Source: Bolinopsis microptera (taxonomy: Eukaryota > Ctenophora > Tentaculata > Lobata > Bolinopsidae). Taken from it: a stretch of 64,000 nucleotides of DNA. Numbering within the stretch: position 1 is the first letter of the stretch; each line of letters opens with the position of its first letter. The notes below the pieces were generated by a model that saw only the letters and a list, made by a program, of their open reading frames with translations, ran no database searches and was not told the DNA's origin. The stretch lies in contig NC_087083.1 in assembly GCF_026151205.1 (NCBI RefSeq), positions 7,604,460 to 7,668,459 of the forward strand, read 5' to 3'. Position numbers and translations under genes: made by a program. Below are positions 12,507 to 24,292 of the stretch, piece after piece.

Positions 12507-12995
12507 GGTCTCACGTGAAAATATTTTAAAACTCAGCTAATTTAGCTCACCATCCGCGGTATAAGCACGATTCTATTCAGCGGTCATTTTGTAATGTGAC
12601 TGATTAAAAACGATTTTTTAAATGTTCGGTGTTTTACATAACAAAACTGTGCGTTACCGTTCAAGAATTGTTAATTTGTTAAAACCAACAATTTTGCATA
12701 CACTGTATTGTAAGCTTGCTTTTTAAACCGCTTGGAGCATTTAAAAATTATTTCTAATTACCTGATAAATTCCATATAAAATGTATAAAATGTATTTGTG
12801 TACAAATGTACGATACATTGACGAAATCAAGGCTGAAATTCAAGTGGTTTACTACTGTTTTGAAAAATTCTCCACCTTTATTACTGATATGAATTGACGT
12901 TTTTAGCAGTTTAACGACAGTACGATCTATGGTCAACAGAAAATGGTTATAAAATTATGATATTAAGATTTTATAGCCGTATAATATACAAAGCT

Positions 12996-13269
12996 AAATA
13001 AAATCGCTCCTACTAAATCGCTCGCCCAAATTTTAAGAAAATTCTTGTGAAAAGGTCACGTGACAGGCTAGTAAAATACGAATTCGATTGTTTAGGGCTC
13101 GTGTTAGGGTTAGGGTTGTGGTAAGGGTGATGGTTAGCTTCGGGGTTATGGTTAGGGTTAGGGTTGGGATAAGGGTTTATGTAAAACCGTTTTGTACGGC
13201 TGCAAAACCATAAAAACCAAAGTCACGTGAAATTTTTGGGCGAGCGAATTAGTGAGAGCCAAATAAAAT
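12996..13269. mobile_element. MITE carrying TTAGGG-like repeats, with 9-bp target duplication
   Basis: The element spans 13005-13260. Its ends are imperfect inverted repeats sharing ACTAA[A/T]TCGCTCGCCCAAA (left) and the complementary TTTGGGCGAGCGAATTAGT (right). It is flanked on both sides by the exact 9-mer AAATAAAAT (12996-13004 and 13261-13269), the expected target-site duplication. The interior contains TTAGGG and degenerate TTAGGG-like repeats (about 13100-13180). Related copies in opposite orientation occur at 17761-18132 and as an end fragment at 16969-17060. TSD length fits an hAT- or Mutator-like mover; this is inference only. Confidence 0.8.
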
Positions 13270-13292
13270 ACTAAGTTGTTTGGGCGACTTAC

Positions 13293-13380
13293 CTGTGTGA
13301 CAATGACTCAAATCACTAAAATAGGTCTTGAAAATGGCAGAGAAAGTCCATGGTACGAAACTAGGACACCAGTCGAACAT
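13293..13380 (-). CDS. Putative alternative first exon (E1)
   Basis: On the minus strand an ATG at 13380 opens 29 codons beginning MFDWCPSFVPWTF. The frame runs without a stop to CACACAG|GTAAGT, a strong 5' splice site with the G at 13293. The exon is 88 nt, so one base of the next codon is left (phase 1), like nine other candidates up to 39.2 kb. The peptide is rich in Trp, Phe and Cys and matches no family I recognise. It begins only 33 bp outside the MITE at 13005-13260. A plus-strand frame at 13276-13560 overlaps it but has no splice or domain support. Function unknown; expression must be tested. Confidence 0.5.
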
Positions 13381-13560
13381 ATTGGGATGCTGCTCACACT
13401 AATAGATACTGGGAAATGTATAAACTTTCTCGTAGAGAAATGGTGCTGGGCTTTTGCTCAGCTTCAACAGAATTTTCACACGGAAATTTACCGACACAAT
13501 AGCTGGGTTGGAAGGATTGAAATGTCACACAAAATGTATCATCACAATACGAATAACTGA

Positions 13561-14024
13561 AGTTGCAGACTATTGATTAGTTCCAATGTGAGAAAAAGCA
13601 CACCACATACATCAACTTATAGCTTTATAAGTTTATAGAGATCGAATATTTCGGTTTTCTTTGCATTAATAAGAGACAATATAGACAATTATCCCGTTTG
13701 AAAGTTTGAAGAAGAAGCATTTATAGAATTCAAGACGTCTGGGCGGTTTAAGATAATACGTAGTTTCTCAACCTATAGATCACTTTCTTAGTTCAGATAC
13801 TTCAGTGATGAGGTAAGGTATGTGGAACTAGGGGAAGTGTCGCATTAAGCTACAGATACCTTCAAGGTATGTGGTCCTAAGTGCAGGAATTAAGAACTAA
13901 GGACCTGGTATGTGATCTCAGAAAAGCTCTTTTGTATAATGATAAGAGCGATACGTGCGACAGTATTACTAATATGTTGATTGTTCTAGGTAAACTGAGA
14001 GTCTGGTTAACAAAGGACAAGCAT
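13561..14024. other. No recognised feature
   Basis: AT-rich sequence without a supported ORF, leading into the 25-bp minisatellite. Confidence 0.4.
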
Positions 14025-14499
14025 AGGTCATGTTCATTGTTCATTATTTAGGTCATGTTCATTGTTCATTATTTAGGTCATGTTCATTGTTCATTATTTA
14101 GATCATGTCCATTGTTCATTATTTAGGTCATGTTCATTGTTCATTATTTAGGTCATGTTCATTGTTCATTATTTAGGTCATGTTCATTGTTCATTATTTA
14201 GGTCATGTTCATTGTTCATTATTTAGGTCATGTTCATTGTTCATTATTTAGGTCATGTTCATTGTTCATTATTTAGGTCATGTTCATTGTTCATTATTTA
14301 GGTCATGTTCATTGTTCATTATTTAGGTCATGTTCATTGTTCATTATTTAGGTCATGTTCATTGTTCATTATTTAGGTCATGTTCATTGTACATTATTTA
14401 GGTCATGTGCATTGTTCATTATTTAGGTCATGTTCATTGTTCATTATTTAGGTCATGTTCATTGTTCATTATTTAGGTCATGTTCATTGTTCATTATTC
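14025..14499. repeat. 25-bp minisatellite, 19 copies
   Basis: The unit AGGTCATGTTCATTGTTCATTATTT (written here as AGGTCATGTTCATTG plus TTCATTATTT) repeats 19 times in exactly 475 bp. Only a few point differences occur, for example at 14101, 14391 and 14409. The high homogeneity suggests recent expansion. Confidence 0.95.
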
Positions 14500-15183
14500 A
14501 GGGTAGTAGTGGTTGAGAGGTCTGACATTTTGCAGACTGCAGTGCTTATAGACAATGACATGATTGACCAAATCGACTGGTAACGAAGTTTGCAATTAAG
14601 GCAGATTGGGCGGTTTTCGGTTTCCCAGAACCCCTGTTATTAGAAAAAATTTCGTGTTCTAACAACTAAACAAGTAAATTAATCCATTTAAAGGTTCTTG
14701 TTTGAAGATTCTCTAATGTATAACTGTGTGATTGAGTAGGGCGCCAGACAAGATAAAAATGAAAATCTCTGCGACGATAAAATGGTCGAGAACAATTTGT
14801 TACTTTCTTTTACCGTTATTGGCAGGACTTTGAGTAAATTCTGTCGCATAAAATAATCCAAATTAGCTAACGCGTTATTACGAATTTTATAATTTCCCGG
14901 TATATACACAATATAAAATGATCTGGGGTTAAATGCCTTGACAGTAAAGCAATCTACCAACTTACTAAATAGAAGTCTTTTACCCTAATATATTCTTCAC
15001 TAATCCGAACGAATTAAAGTAAAAATTCATAGGCGGAACTCAACAGTCATAGTGTAAATAGATAAATAATCATACAAACCAGTAATCTAATTTGTGAAAG
15101 CGATAAACATCAAGTATATGAAGAAGTAAATTTGCCGATAAATAATTGATCTGGAGAAAACAGGGATCAAAGGGTAAATGGAA
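14500..15183. other. AT-rich flank of the foldback element
   Basis: No supported gene. The 90-codon minus-strand frame at 14688-14960 begins with TTG and has no recognised domain. The last bases (CAAAGGGTAAATGGAAAATA) belong to the pre-insertion sequence of the foldback element, a related copy of which lies uninterrupted at about 20681-20730. Confidence 0.4.
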
Positions 15184-15191
15184 AATAAAAC

Positions 15192-16968
15192 GGCAAGTTT
15201 CCATAAACGATATTTTATGATCGTCGCCGATAATCGCTTATTGAGCGCTTTTTCGGCGCTTTTTTTAAAAAAAAAACCGTTTACAATCGCTTTTTTTACG
15301 ATTATAAACGGTTCAAAAAAAATCGCTTATAATCGACTATAATTGGTGTCATAATTCAAAAAAGCGCTTTTTTGAATTTAAAAGCGCTTATAAGCGCTTT
15401 TAAGCGCTTACTAGCGTCGCTGAGCGATTTGAAAGCGGTTTTCCAGTAGGATTGGCGCCAAAAACGGGTGGATAAGCGGTTGGCCGGATAAGCGATTCGT
15501 AGGCGCTTTTTTGGACCATTTATAAGCGATTATAAGCGCTTATAATTGGGGTGCAATTTAGCTGTTTGTAAAGCGCAAATAAAGCGCTTATAAGCGCTTT
15601 TAAAATTGAGTCAGGAAAAAGCTATATTACATCTTATAACCGCTTATAATCGATTATAAGCGTTTTTTTAGAAATCGCTTATTACGGCTAATTCATCGCT
15701 ATTTCACCGCTTTTACCGCTTTTCCTATCATCCATGGCAAGGTGGGCAGGAATTAAAAAGCGCTTATAAGCGCTTTTTCGATGCTGCCCCTAGCCTGGTC
15801 GGAACGGGGTAGTGCCCAAAATTTAAAAGCGCTTATAAGCGATTTCTCAATTCCCCTTAACCTGGTCGGAACTTGCATGTGCTTTTCTGAGCAACCTGGG
15901 GTGCACCGGCAGAGTCAGGATTTAAAAGCGCTTATAGGCGCTTATGATCGCTTTTCTACCACTTTTCCTATCACCCATGGCATGGGTTGGCAAGGATTAT
16001 AAAGCGCTTATAAGCGTTTTTCAATGCTGTACCTTAGCTGGTCGGAACGGGGGAGTGCCCGGAATTTAAAAGCGCTTATAAGCGCTTTTTCAATGCCGCC
16101 CCTAACCTGGTCGGAACGGGGTGGTGCCCGGAATTTAAAAGCGCTTATAAGCGATTTCTCAATTCCCCTTAACCTGGTCGGAACTGGAGAGTGCCCACTT
16201 GCATGTGCTTTTCTGAGCAACCTGGGGTGCACCGGCAGAGTCAGGATTTAAAAGCGCTTATAGGCGCTTATGATCGCTTTTCTACCGCTTTTTCTATCAC
16301 CCATGGCCTGGTTGGCAAGAATTATAAAGCGCTTATAAGCGTTTTTTCAATGCTGCCCCTAACCTGTTCGGAACAGGGGAGTGCCCGGAATTAAAAAGCG
16401 CTCATTAGCATTTTTTAATGCTGCGCTTATAAGCGAGTTCTCAATTCCCCTTAACCTGGTCAGAACTGGAAATCAGTGTGCCCGCTTATAGTTATAAGTG
16501 CTGGTCGGAACGGGGGAGTGCCCGGAATTAAAAAGCGCTCATAAGCGCTTTTTAAATGCTGCCCCTAACCTGGTCGGAACTGGAAATCAGAGTGCCCGCT
16601 TATAAGTGCTTTTCTGAGCAACCTGGGGTACACGGCAGAGTCAGGATTTAAAAGCGCTTATGATCGCTTTTCTACCGCTTTTCCTATCACCCATGGCCTG
16701 GTTGGCAAGAATTAGAAAGCGCTTATAAGCGCTTTTTCAATGCTGCCACTAACCTGGTCGGAACGGGGGAGTGCCCGGAATTAAAAAGCGCTCATTAGCG
16801 CTTTTTTAATGCTGCGCTTATAAGCGATTTCTCAATTCCCCTTAACCTGGTCAGAACTGGAAATCAGTGTGCCCGCTTATAGTAATAAGTGCTTTTTTGT
16901 GCAACCTGGGGTCACCGGCAGAATCAGGATTTAAAAGCGCTTATAGGCGCTTATGATCGCTTTTCTAC
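15192..16968 (+). repeat. Left arm of the foldback element
   Basis: The outer 700 bp are unique-looking. From about 15760 inward the arm contains repeats with CTGGTCGGAACGGGG, AGTGCCCGGAATT and CACCGGCAGAGTCAGGATTT blocks, separated by AAAGCGCTTATAAGCGC palindromes. Equivalent blocks recur at 15910, 16236, 16636 and 16919, spaced 326, 400 and 283 bp. Confidence 0.85.
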
Positions 16969-18132
16969 CGCTTCTACTAAATCGCTCGCCCAAATTTTAA
17001 GGAAATTCTTGTGAAAAGGCCCTTTGGGGCATGAAAGTGATCTAAATCGATGGAGGGTTGGCGGCTAAATCAAAGCTCAACGGCTCTGGATTAGGGGTGG
17101 ACGATAAAATAAACTTGCTCAGATTTCAAAATTTTTTGTAACACTGTTTTCTAGAGACTGTGAGAATTTTCACAATACCAAATTTGTCATACCTTTTTGG
17201 AAAGATCAGTGAGTTTCGCCTCACTAGCTGGGTGCCATTTGCTCTATCCAGAGCCCTTGCGCTTGCAGTAGCGCGCGCCCACTCACTTCTTGACGTACTT
17301 GTGAAACAAGCGCGCCCGAAGTGGCGCGAAAGCACACGGTTAGGTGAAGGGTGCCATATTTGATGGTGCGCGGCTTTTGGAGCAAAAGTAGATGTAAAAG
17401 TCGCGTAATTTGACCAAATTCGTTGATTTTTGTCGTATTATTTCGGACACTTTGCTCGTAAGTCTATGAGTACAGAGTGAGCTCACCAATTTTTGTTGCA
17501 ATCGGAGGTCGGGAAGGATACTCAATATCTATTTATTTGAAGAAAATTGTGCTGGCCGAAATTAGCGCTAAAAAACTATCCTACTATACAGTCGGCACGC
17601 GCGGCTCACTGTCGATGGCGCACTACCTATCTGGATAGAGCAACGGCAGCACGAAGGCACATGGTTAAGTTAAGTGCAAAATAATCGAACATGCAGAAAT
17701 TCTTAGCTTTATTGCATTGTATATCATGTGTATGCTTATTTTTGTATAAAAACCGCGACCGGCTTTTGCTAATTCGCTCGCCCAAAAATTTCACGTGACC
17801 TTGGTTTTTATGGTTTTGCAGCCGTACAAAACAGTTTTACATAAACCCTAATATAATCCCAACCATATACATAACCCCGAAGCTATCCATAACCCGCGTA
17901 CCTTAACCCAAACCCTAACATGAGCCCTAAATAATCGAAATCATGTTTTACTAGCCTGTCACGTGACTAAAACGGTTTTTGCCCACTCTCCAGGGAAATA
18001 TTTTTACCCTACGTCATGGCGGGTGATTCGGGATCAGCGTCCAAAAAAATACACCGATTTAGATCAATGTCATACCCAAAGGCCTTTTCACAAAATTTTT
18101 TTTTAATTTGGGCGAGCGATTTCGTAGGAGCG
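16969..18132. mobile_element. Inverted MITE ends in the foldback centre
   Basis: The left end CTACTAAATCGCTCGCCCAA (16975-16994) and the right end TTGGGCGAGCGATTTCGTAG (18109-18128) are imperfect inverted repeats. The similarity continues inward about 80-90 bp on each side. The right part (17761-18132) is an opposite-orientation relative of the MITE at 13005-13260, including degenerate CCCTAA-type repeats at 17850-17930, but carries about 115 bp that the other copy lacks. No target duplication is visible. I read this as one or two related MITE insertions inside the spacer of the foldback element. Confidence 0.6.
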
Positions 18133-18776
18133 ATTCAATTTAAACGCGCAATCTGGCGCGGTTTATTTGTTGCAGTTTTACTATCTAATAACCAAATTTT
18201 ACAAGTTATCTCAGCACGCCTGCACGCGCACGGCTTTACTAGCGTATATATACATTACTTTTTTCCTATTGGTACTCAGCGTGCACTTGTTTTTATGTCC
18301 ACGATTGATTATGAACAAGTACGTGAATGCTGGTCACGCACACACTAACTTTCAATGAGCACCGCACTTTTTTCAGACGTCGTGATTCGCTCAGCCCGAC
18401 TAGAGATTCCTTGGAATGACATAAACAGGCCTGTCATACTCGTTGACAGACTGAGCGTGGCCCAGCGCAATAATTTAATTTCATATACTAACTATATTTT
18501 TCTTTTGCAAGTTCTGAATGTGAAGTGTGTATGACTGATGACGCAGCGCGCATCGACCGCCACCGGCACCAGGACAACCACCACCATTAACAACATATAA
18601 ATAAACGCTTGCAAGCGCTATACAATTTCTGACAATTATTGTCGGAGAACTTTGCCGCGCCGTGCACTTAGCCTTCTTGCTTGGCTTCTAGATCGCCAGT
18701 CAAACAACTATGTTTAAATCCATGTTGATGAATGATAGATAAATCGGTAAAAACCAGCAATAAAAAGTGATTGTAA

Positions 18777-20305
18777 TCGCTTATAACTTATAACCGCTTT
18801 TCAAATCCTTAGGGGCAGCATTAAAAAAGCGCTTTTAAATCCTGACTCTGCCGGTGCACCCCAGTTTGCTCAGAAAAGCACATACGAGTGGGCACTCTCC
18901 AATTCCGACCAGGTTGAAGGGAATTGAGAAATCGCTTATAACTATAAGCGCTTTTAAATTCCGGGCACTCCCCCGTTCCGACCAGGTTAGGGGCAGCATT
19001 GAAAAAGTGCTTATAAGCGCCTTTTAATTCCGGGCACTCCCCCGTTGCGACCAGGTTAGTGGCAGCATTGAAAAAGCGCTTATAAGCGCTTTCTAATTCC
19101 TGCCAACCAGGCCATGGCCGATAGGAAAAGCGGTAGATAAGCCATCATATTCATAAGCGCCTATAAGCGCTTTTAAATCCTGACTCTGCCGGTGCACCCC
19201 AGTTTGCTCAGAAAAGCACATACGAGTGGGCACTCTCCAGTTCCGACCAGGTTGAAGGGAATTGAGAAATCGCTTATAACTATAAGCGCTTTTAAATTCC
19301 GGGCACTCCCCCGTTCCGACCAGGTTAGGGGCAGCATTGAAAAAGTGCTTATAAGCGCCTTTTAATTCCGGGCACTCCCCCGTTGCGACCAGGTTAGTGG
19401 CAGCATTTAAAAAGCGCTTATGAGCGCTTTTTTATTCCGGGCACTCCCCCGTTCCGACCAGGTAAGGGGCAGCATTGAAAAACGCTTATAAGCGCTTTAT
19501 AATTCTTGCCAACCCATGCCATGGGTGATAGGAAAAGTGGTAGAAAAGCGATCATAAGCGCCTATAAGCGCTTTTAAATCCTGACTCTGCCGGTGCACCC
19601 CAGGTTACTCAGAAAAGCACATGAAAGTTCCAACCAGGTTAAGGGGAATTGAGAAATCGCTTATAAGCGCTTTTAAATTTTGGGCACTACCCCGTTCCGA
19701 CCAGGCTAGGGGCAGCATCGAAAAAGCGCTTATAAGCGCTTTTTAATTCCTGCCCACCTTGCCATGGATGATAGGAAAAGCGGTAAAAGCGGTGAAATAG
19801 CGATGAATTAGCCGTAATAAGCGATTTCTAAAAAAACGCTTATAATCGATTATAAGCGGTTATAAGATGTAATATAGCTTTTTCCTGACTCAATTTTAAA
19901 AGCGCTTATAAGCGCTTTATTTGCGCTTTACAAACAGCTAAATTGCACCCCAATTATAAGCGCTTATAATCGCTTATAAATGGTTCAAAAAAGCGCCTAC
20001 GAATCGCTTATCCGGCCAACCGCTTATCCACCCGTTTTTGGCGCCAATCCTACTGGAAAACCACTTTCAAATCGCTCAGCGACGCTAGTAAGCGCTTAAA
20101 AGCGCTTATAAGCGCTTTTAAATTCAAAAAATCGCTTTTTTGAATTATGACACCAATTATAGTCGATTATAAGCGATTTTTTTTGAACCGTTTATAATCG
20201 TAAAAAAAGCGATTGTAAACGGTTTTTTTTAAAAAAAGCGCCGAAAAAGCGCTCAATAAGCGATTATCGGCGACGATCATAAAATATCGTTTATGGAAAC
20301 TTGCC
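18777..20305 (-). repeat. Right arm of the foldback element
   Basis: Reverse complement of the left arm, with a different number and order of internal repeat units. CCTGACTCTG blocks recur at 18841, 19179 and 19580, spaced 338 and 401 bp. The outermost 700 bp differ from the left arm by only a few bases, pointing to a young insertion or ongoing homogenisation of the arms. Confidence 0.85.
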
Positions 20306-20313
20306 AATAAAAC

Positions 20314-21092
20314 GGGCATACTCTCATGATTAAAATGGTAATTGCAACATGCAAAAGATCGAGGCAATGCACCGGAATACATTTGACTAAGGTGCCCACC
20401 GATCGGAGAATCAAATTAATATATAATCTATGTTGGAGAGACGAATGCTATCCTTTCTGAGACTTTGTTTTTTTTTTAAAGAATTATTTATAACCATTTA
20501 TACTCTTTATTTATAACTATTTTTAATTTTACCTTCTGTCGAAACTTTTATTTTTCTGATATAAACCTTCCTTGCACGGACGTCAATGCTGTTTCACCTA
20601 AGGCCACAAAATCAAACCATAGATCAATGTTTAAAGAGTATCTTGCGTAACCAGATACTTTCCAAGCAAAGAAAACAACAATCAAAGAGTAAATGGAAAA
20701 GGAAACTGACATTCTCGCATGAATAAATTATAAAATGGTCATTAGAGAGTTTTCTGCAACATGTAAAACGTTTAACGGAGAAAAAGTTCAAAAATATCGA
20801 GGCACCGCCATGATGAACTGATGTTTGATTTTTTTAATCTTGTCGAAGCAATAAAGCCGGATTTGGATGGCTCAGGAGACCAACGATTGGATAATCAAAT
20901 TTTGCACTGACGAATGTTATTTGTTGGTGATGGGAAATTTGTTGAAAAATCATTTATACGTTTACTTTAACTATTTTACCTTTTGTCGAAACCTTCATTT
21001 TCCCGATAATCTTTCCTTGTACGGACGTTAATGTTGCTTCATCAAAGGCCACAAAAGTAAACCATAGAATATAGATCAATGTTTAAAGAGAG
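20314..21092. repeat. Diverged direct duplication flanking the foldback insertion
   Basis: The segment at about 20318-20646 and that at about 20708-21092 are related. They share TTACCTT[C/T]TGTCGAAAC, TTCCTTG[C/T]ACGGACGT, AGGCCACAAAA and AGATCAATGTTTAAAGAG in the same order. The second copy, with its left flank at 20681-20708, shows the sequence that the foldback element interrupts in the first. Confidence 0.75.
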
Positions 21093-22107
21093 TCTTCCAT
21101 AATAGCACCAAATTTAGACGAAGTCAATGGCCAACCGTTAAATAAAAGTTACTGTGATATAACGGTATGGAAGCATAATGAAATTTAAATGAATCCCGTT
21201 TGTAAAATCAAAAGTAACTCAAGCGATATGCAGTGCTGGCCGCAATTGTTTCCTTTCATGGCAAAATATCTAAGTTCCTCAACATTTCTTAAGCTTAATC
21301 CTTTGGAATTAAGGTCAGGCTTTAGTACTTTAGTACATCAAATAAATTACTTTGATGTCGACCTTTACTATAGTCATATTGATTAATGTCGAGAAGCCTC
21401 ATCATCCACAAAGCTATGAATAGGAAGTGCAGCCCAATTTATATTCGGAAACAAGTTCGTTATTTAATCGCTGGTTAGTATAGTTTTATAGTACTAGTTG
21501 CGAATATAAGTTAGTTACATAGTTTTAAACTAATTACACTACAAATTTATAAACTTTATTAGATACTGATACTTTCAAAGCTATAAAGATGTAGTTTACT
21601 GACAATTTGAGAGTGGCACCACCAGTTTAACCACTATTTAATATTGAATAAGCTAAGGGAACTGATAGTACTGCTCTAGTTATACTACTGTTTAAACAGA
21701 TAAACGAGTTCGGCTTCTTGCTGATCAACGGTATTAAACATTTTAAGCGGGATTGCTATAATTTGGTTAAATGTGCCACCCTTTTGGTAGCGACAGTTGA
21801 AATCGTTTTGTAACAGTTCATTACTTATTTCCTGTGTCATTAAACCATTGATGAACTTACTGGTTTTCGAAGACCATATTACTATATTAATGTATTAAAG
21901 TTGTTCGGAATCAAAATTGTTGATAGCACTGGTTAGTTGGTCACAGCTCTTTATACTTTTATAGACCACTTTCTGTTAAACTTAAAGGCGGTTCACTTTA
22001 AACGTTATTATATCTATGGAATATCATTTACCTCGTAAAATTAAATAAGTTTAACTAATCATTAATAATTGTTCTATAGATTATGGAACGTAAAATATCT
22101 CACTCAC
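21093..22107. other. AT-rich stretch, no recognised feature
   Basis: No ORF with domain or splice support; the 65-codon frame at 21189-21386 looks random. Confidence 0.4.
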
Positions 22108-22147
22108 CAGTCCGCAGATACGCGATGTACTTCTTTGGAGTAATCAT
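22108..22147 (-). CDS. Putative alternative first exon (E2)
   Basis: An ATG at 22147 on the minus strand encodes MITPKKYIAYLRT and runs into GACTG|GTGAGTGAG, a near-consensus 5' splice site with the last exon base at 22108. The 40-nt exon ends in phase 1. It lies about 300 bp downstream, in the transcribed direction, of candidate E3. Too short for domain recognition; the case rests on the donor and the shared phase. Confidence 0.45.
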
Positions 22148-22454
22148 TACGCGTGGGTTAAGACAGACACAGAAACTCAAGAGTTCTCGTGCTTACATCG
22201 CAAGCTGACTTGACCACAAGTGACGATTATTCGAATAAAAAATAATAATTTTAAAAAATTACGGTTTTCAAAAGTAGGTAGGTTTTCAGTTTGTATTAAA
22301 AGTACGATTTCAAGCATTTTAACATAATTTTTCAGTGAAAACTCTACTCTACTTTATCATTTCTTGCCTCGATAACAATCATTCACGATATATCTAAAAC
22401 CAAGCAAGCTACAAACATTTCCACCCTCAAAGCTCGCCAACATGCTCAACTCAC

Positions 22455-22515
22455 GTTTAACGTATTTAAACGAACTTAACAAATATATAAATTGTACAGG
22501 AGATTCTGAGCGCAT
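22455..22515 (-). CDS. Putative alternative first exon (E3)
   Basis: An ATG at 22515 on the minus strand encodes MRSESPVQFIYLLSSFKYVK and ends at AAAC|GTGAGT. The 61-nt exon ends in phase 1 at 22455. The ATG lies at the edge of a locally GC-richer patch (about 22505-22580), which might be a promoter region. No family resemblance recognised. Confidence 0.4.
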
Positions 22516-23007
22516 ACAGCGCAGAGATTATTGTTGTGCGTACTTTGCTCGCGTCAGGCGGGCACGCTGTTTAAGCTAACGTTAATAAGTTCACCGTGCA
22601 GTTGTTGACTAGTTCACTAGCTGACCGTGTTTCTGCTATATTAATATAGTACTAGACCACACATGTTTAGCTTGATATTAAAATCCTCTGACGATAGTGA
22701 AAACACGTGTAATATTATGTTTTATTGATTATCGTGAGTGTTTTAAATGTGTGAGTATTTTTTCTGGAATATGTTGTTGAAGTCAGTGTCGGGTTATTTC
22801 ATGGTATTTCAAATCGGCACTTTCAGTATATGACCAGGGAATCTGGCCGTATAATTTCATTACTGAGGCTTCCTCACAATCTGTGCGCATACCCTTTAAG
22901 CAGCCAAATATTACTTACTGACTGATATTATATTATTTACTTTAGTCAAGTTAATTAGTCAGGTCGTTGAGAGAGACTGCTGATCATGAACAGCTGGCAC
23001 TTATGAA

Positions 23008-23072
23008 TTTATAATAAATACTATAATAAATACTATAATAAATACTATAATAAATACTATAATAAATACTAT
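23008..23072. repeat. 12-bp tandem repeat
   Basis: TATAATAAATAC is repeated about five times. Confidence 0.85.
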
Positions 23073-23693
23073 AAGAGTGTCTGAAATTATACTATAAAAA
23101 TACTATACTTATGCTATAATTCATAGCACTTATTGGAGTCGTGCCGGTTCTGTTTAATTTCAGAATTGTCCGTCAACTGCATAATATTTCTACGTTATTC
23201 CTGACTTTGATATAAACTGTACCTTGAATGGTTGACATTATGACAATTTCCACGTTTGGAATATTTCCTAAAAATTGTGCTATCTTACTATATTTCATCC
23301 CCAAACGTAAAACAAACCTAACAAAACTGTAAAATAGTATCATTTAAGAATTACCTAAATAACCTACAGAGACTGACCAACGATTAAAATTAACACGTTA
23401 AACGCTAACTGTAAACTACTAATCTACACAGTCACTTGTACAGCAACCGTTAAAATGATGATCTACAAGCTGTTTCATTATATCTCTAGTTTTGTGTGTG
23501 AGCACAAAGGCCGGTGCTACCCCCCTGTCCGGTTAATTACATGGTGTCTAGCAAATCCAACACAGCGTCTTGCAGGTGTCTTGTCAGAACTAGTAGTTTA
23601 CTAGTGTTAAGTAGTGTTAAAGAGACGTGTTTCAATGTGTGGTAGGAGTGGCGAGACTTTTATTTGTTTAATAGAAAATAATCGTGTAATTAC

Positions 23694-23727
23694 TAACTGC
23701 TGAAAAAGCTGTGGGAGAAGAACTCAT
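23694..23727 (-). CDS. Possible short first exon (weak)
   Basis: An ATG at 23727 on the minus strand encodes MSSSPTAFSAV and reaches TTA|GTAATT in phase 1. The donor is only moderate and an overlapping phase-0 donor (GCA|GTTAGT) also exists, so this is a weak member of the series. Confidence 0.2.
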
Positions 23728-23963
23728 GGGAATGGTTTCTGGGAAGTTGGAGATGGTTTCGGTGAAAATAGGTTGCCGGGTTGCGTTTCTTGTGGTACTT
23801 TTCATTCGTTAGGATGGCATTAGAGTAATAATATGAGCATATAATTTATGATTGGTCATTTGTCTTATAACTATATTCACTGCAAGTATATGATATTTTG
23901 GATTTGTACTGTGTTAGTGTACACTAATAATATGGTAACATGTTTTATACACACTGTGTGTAT

Positions 23964-24075
23964 ATTTCAGAGATTAATTACCATTTCAGAGATTTAATTA
24001 CCATTTCAGAGATTAATTACCATTTCAGAGATTTGATTACCATTTCAGAGATTAATTACCATTTCAGAGATTTAA
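23964..24075. repeat. 19-20-bp minisatellite, about 6 copies
   Basis: Units TTTCAGAGATTAATTACCA and TTTCAGAGATTTAATTACCA largely alternate, giving a 39-bp higher-order period. Confidence 0.9.
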
Positions 24076-24292
24076 ATATCATTTGTTCAAACATTTGCCG
24101 TACTGAGCTATATCCCTTGTAAGTATATAATTATCTCTGAATTATAATTTATACAGTTACTGAACGGGAATCGAGCCATTGTTAAGCTTTAAGGGCTGTA
24201 CGTGACTGATACGTAAATATAATTTACAGAATAAACACTATGTTAATTAATTCACATTTCAATTATAACTCCCAATGTTCATCCACATTTAC

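Larger units (their letters stand above)
15184..20313. mobile_element. 5.1-kb foldback element with 8-bp target duplication
   Basis: The element spans 15192-20305 (5114 bp). It begins GGCAAGTTTCCATAAACG and ends with the exact reverse complement. Both sides carry the 8-mer AATAAAAC (15184-15191 and 20306-20313). Read inward, the two ends match almost base for base for about 700 bp, then enter arrays of diverged 280-400 bp units. Both arms are saturated with the palindromic core GCGCTTATAAGCGC. The 1.8-kb centre (16969-18776) holds other inverted-repeat sequence and no transposase that I can recognise, so it looks non-autonomous. The 8-bp TSD fits hAT or P-like/Galileo-type foldback elements; the family is not established. 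Short frames inside (for example 15781-16394) read repeat units and are not genes. Confidence 0.85.

Noticed and set aside
13276-13560. 94-codon plus-strand frame
   Set aside because: Overlaps the stronger minus-strand exon candidate E1; no domain or splice support.
14025-14499. Regular 25-bp repeat considered as a CRISPR array
   Set aside because: The copies are contiguous with no unique spacers, and the context is eukaryotic; it is a minisatellite.
15781-16394. Plus-strand frames with LKALIS and SERGSA repeats
   Set aside because: They read the internal repeat units of the foldback arm; copies differ by frame-breaking changes.
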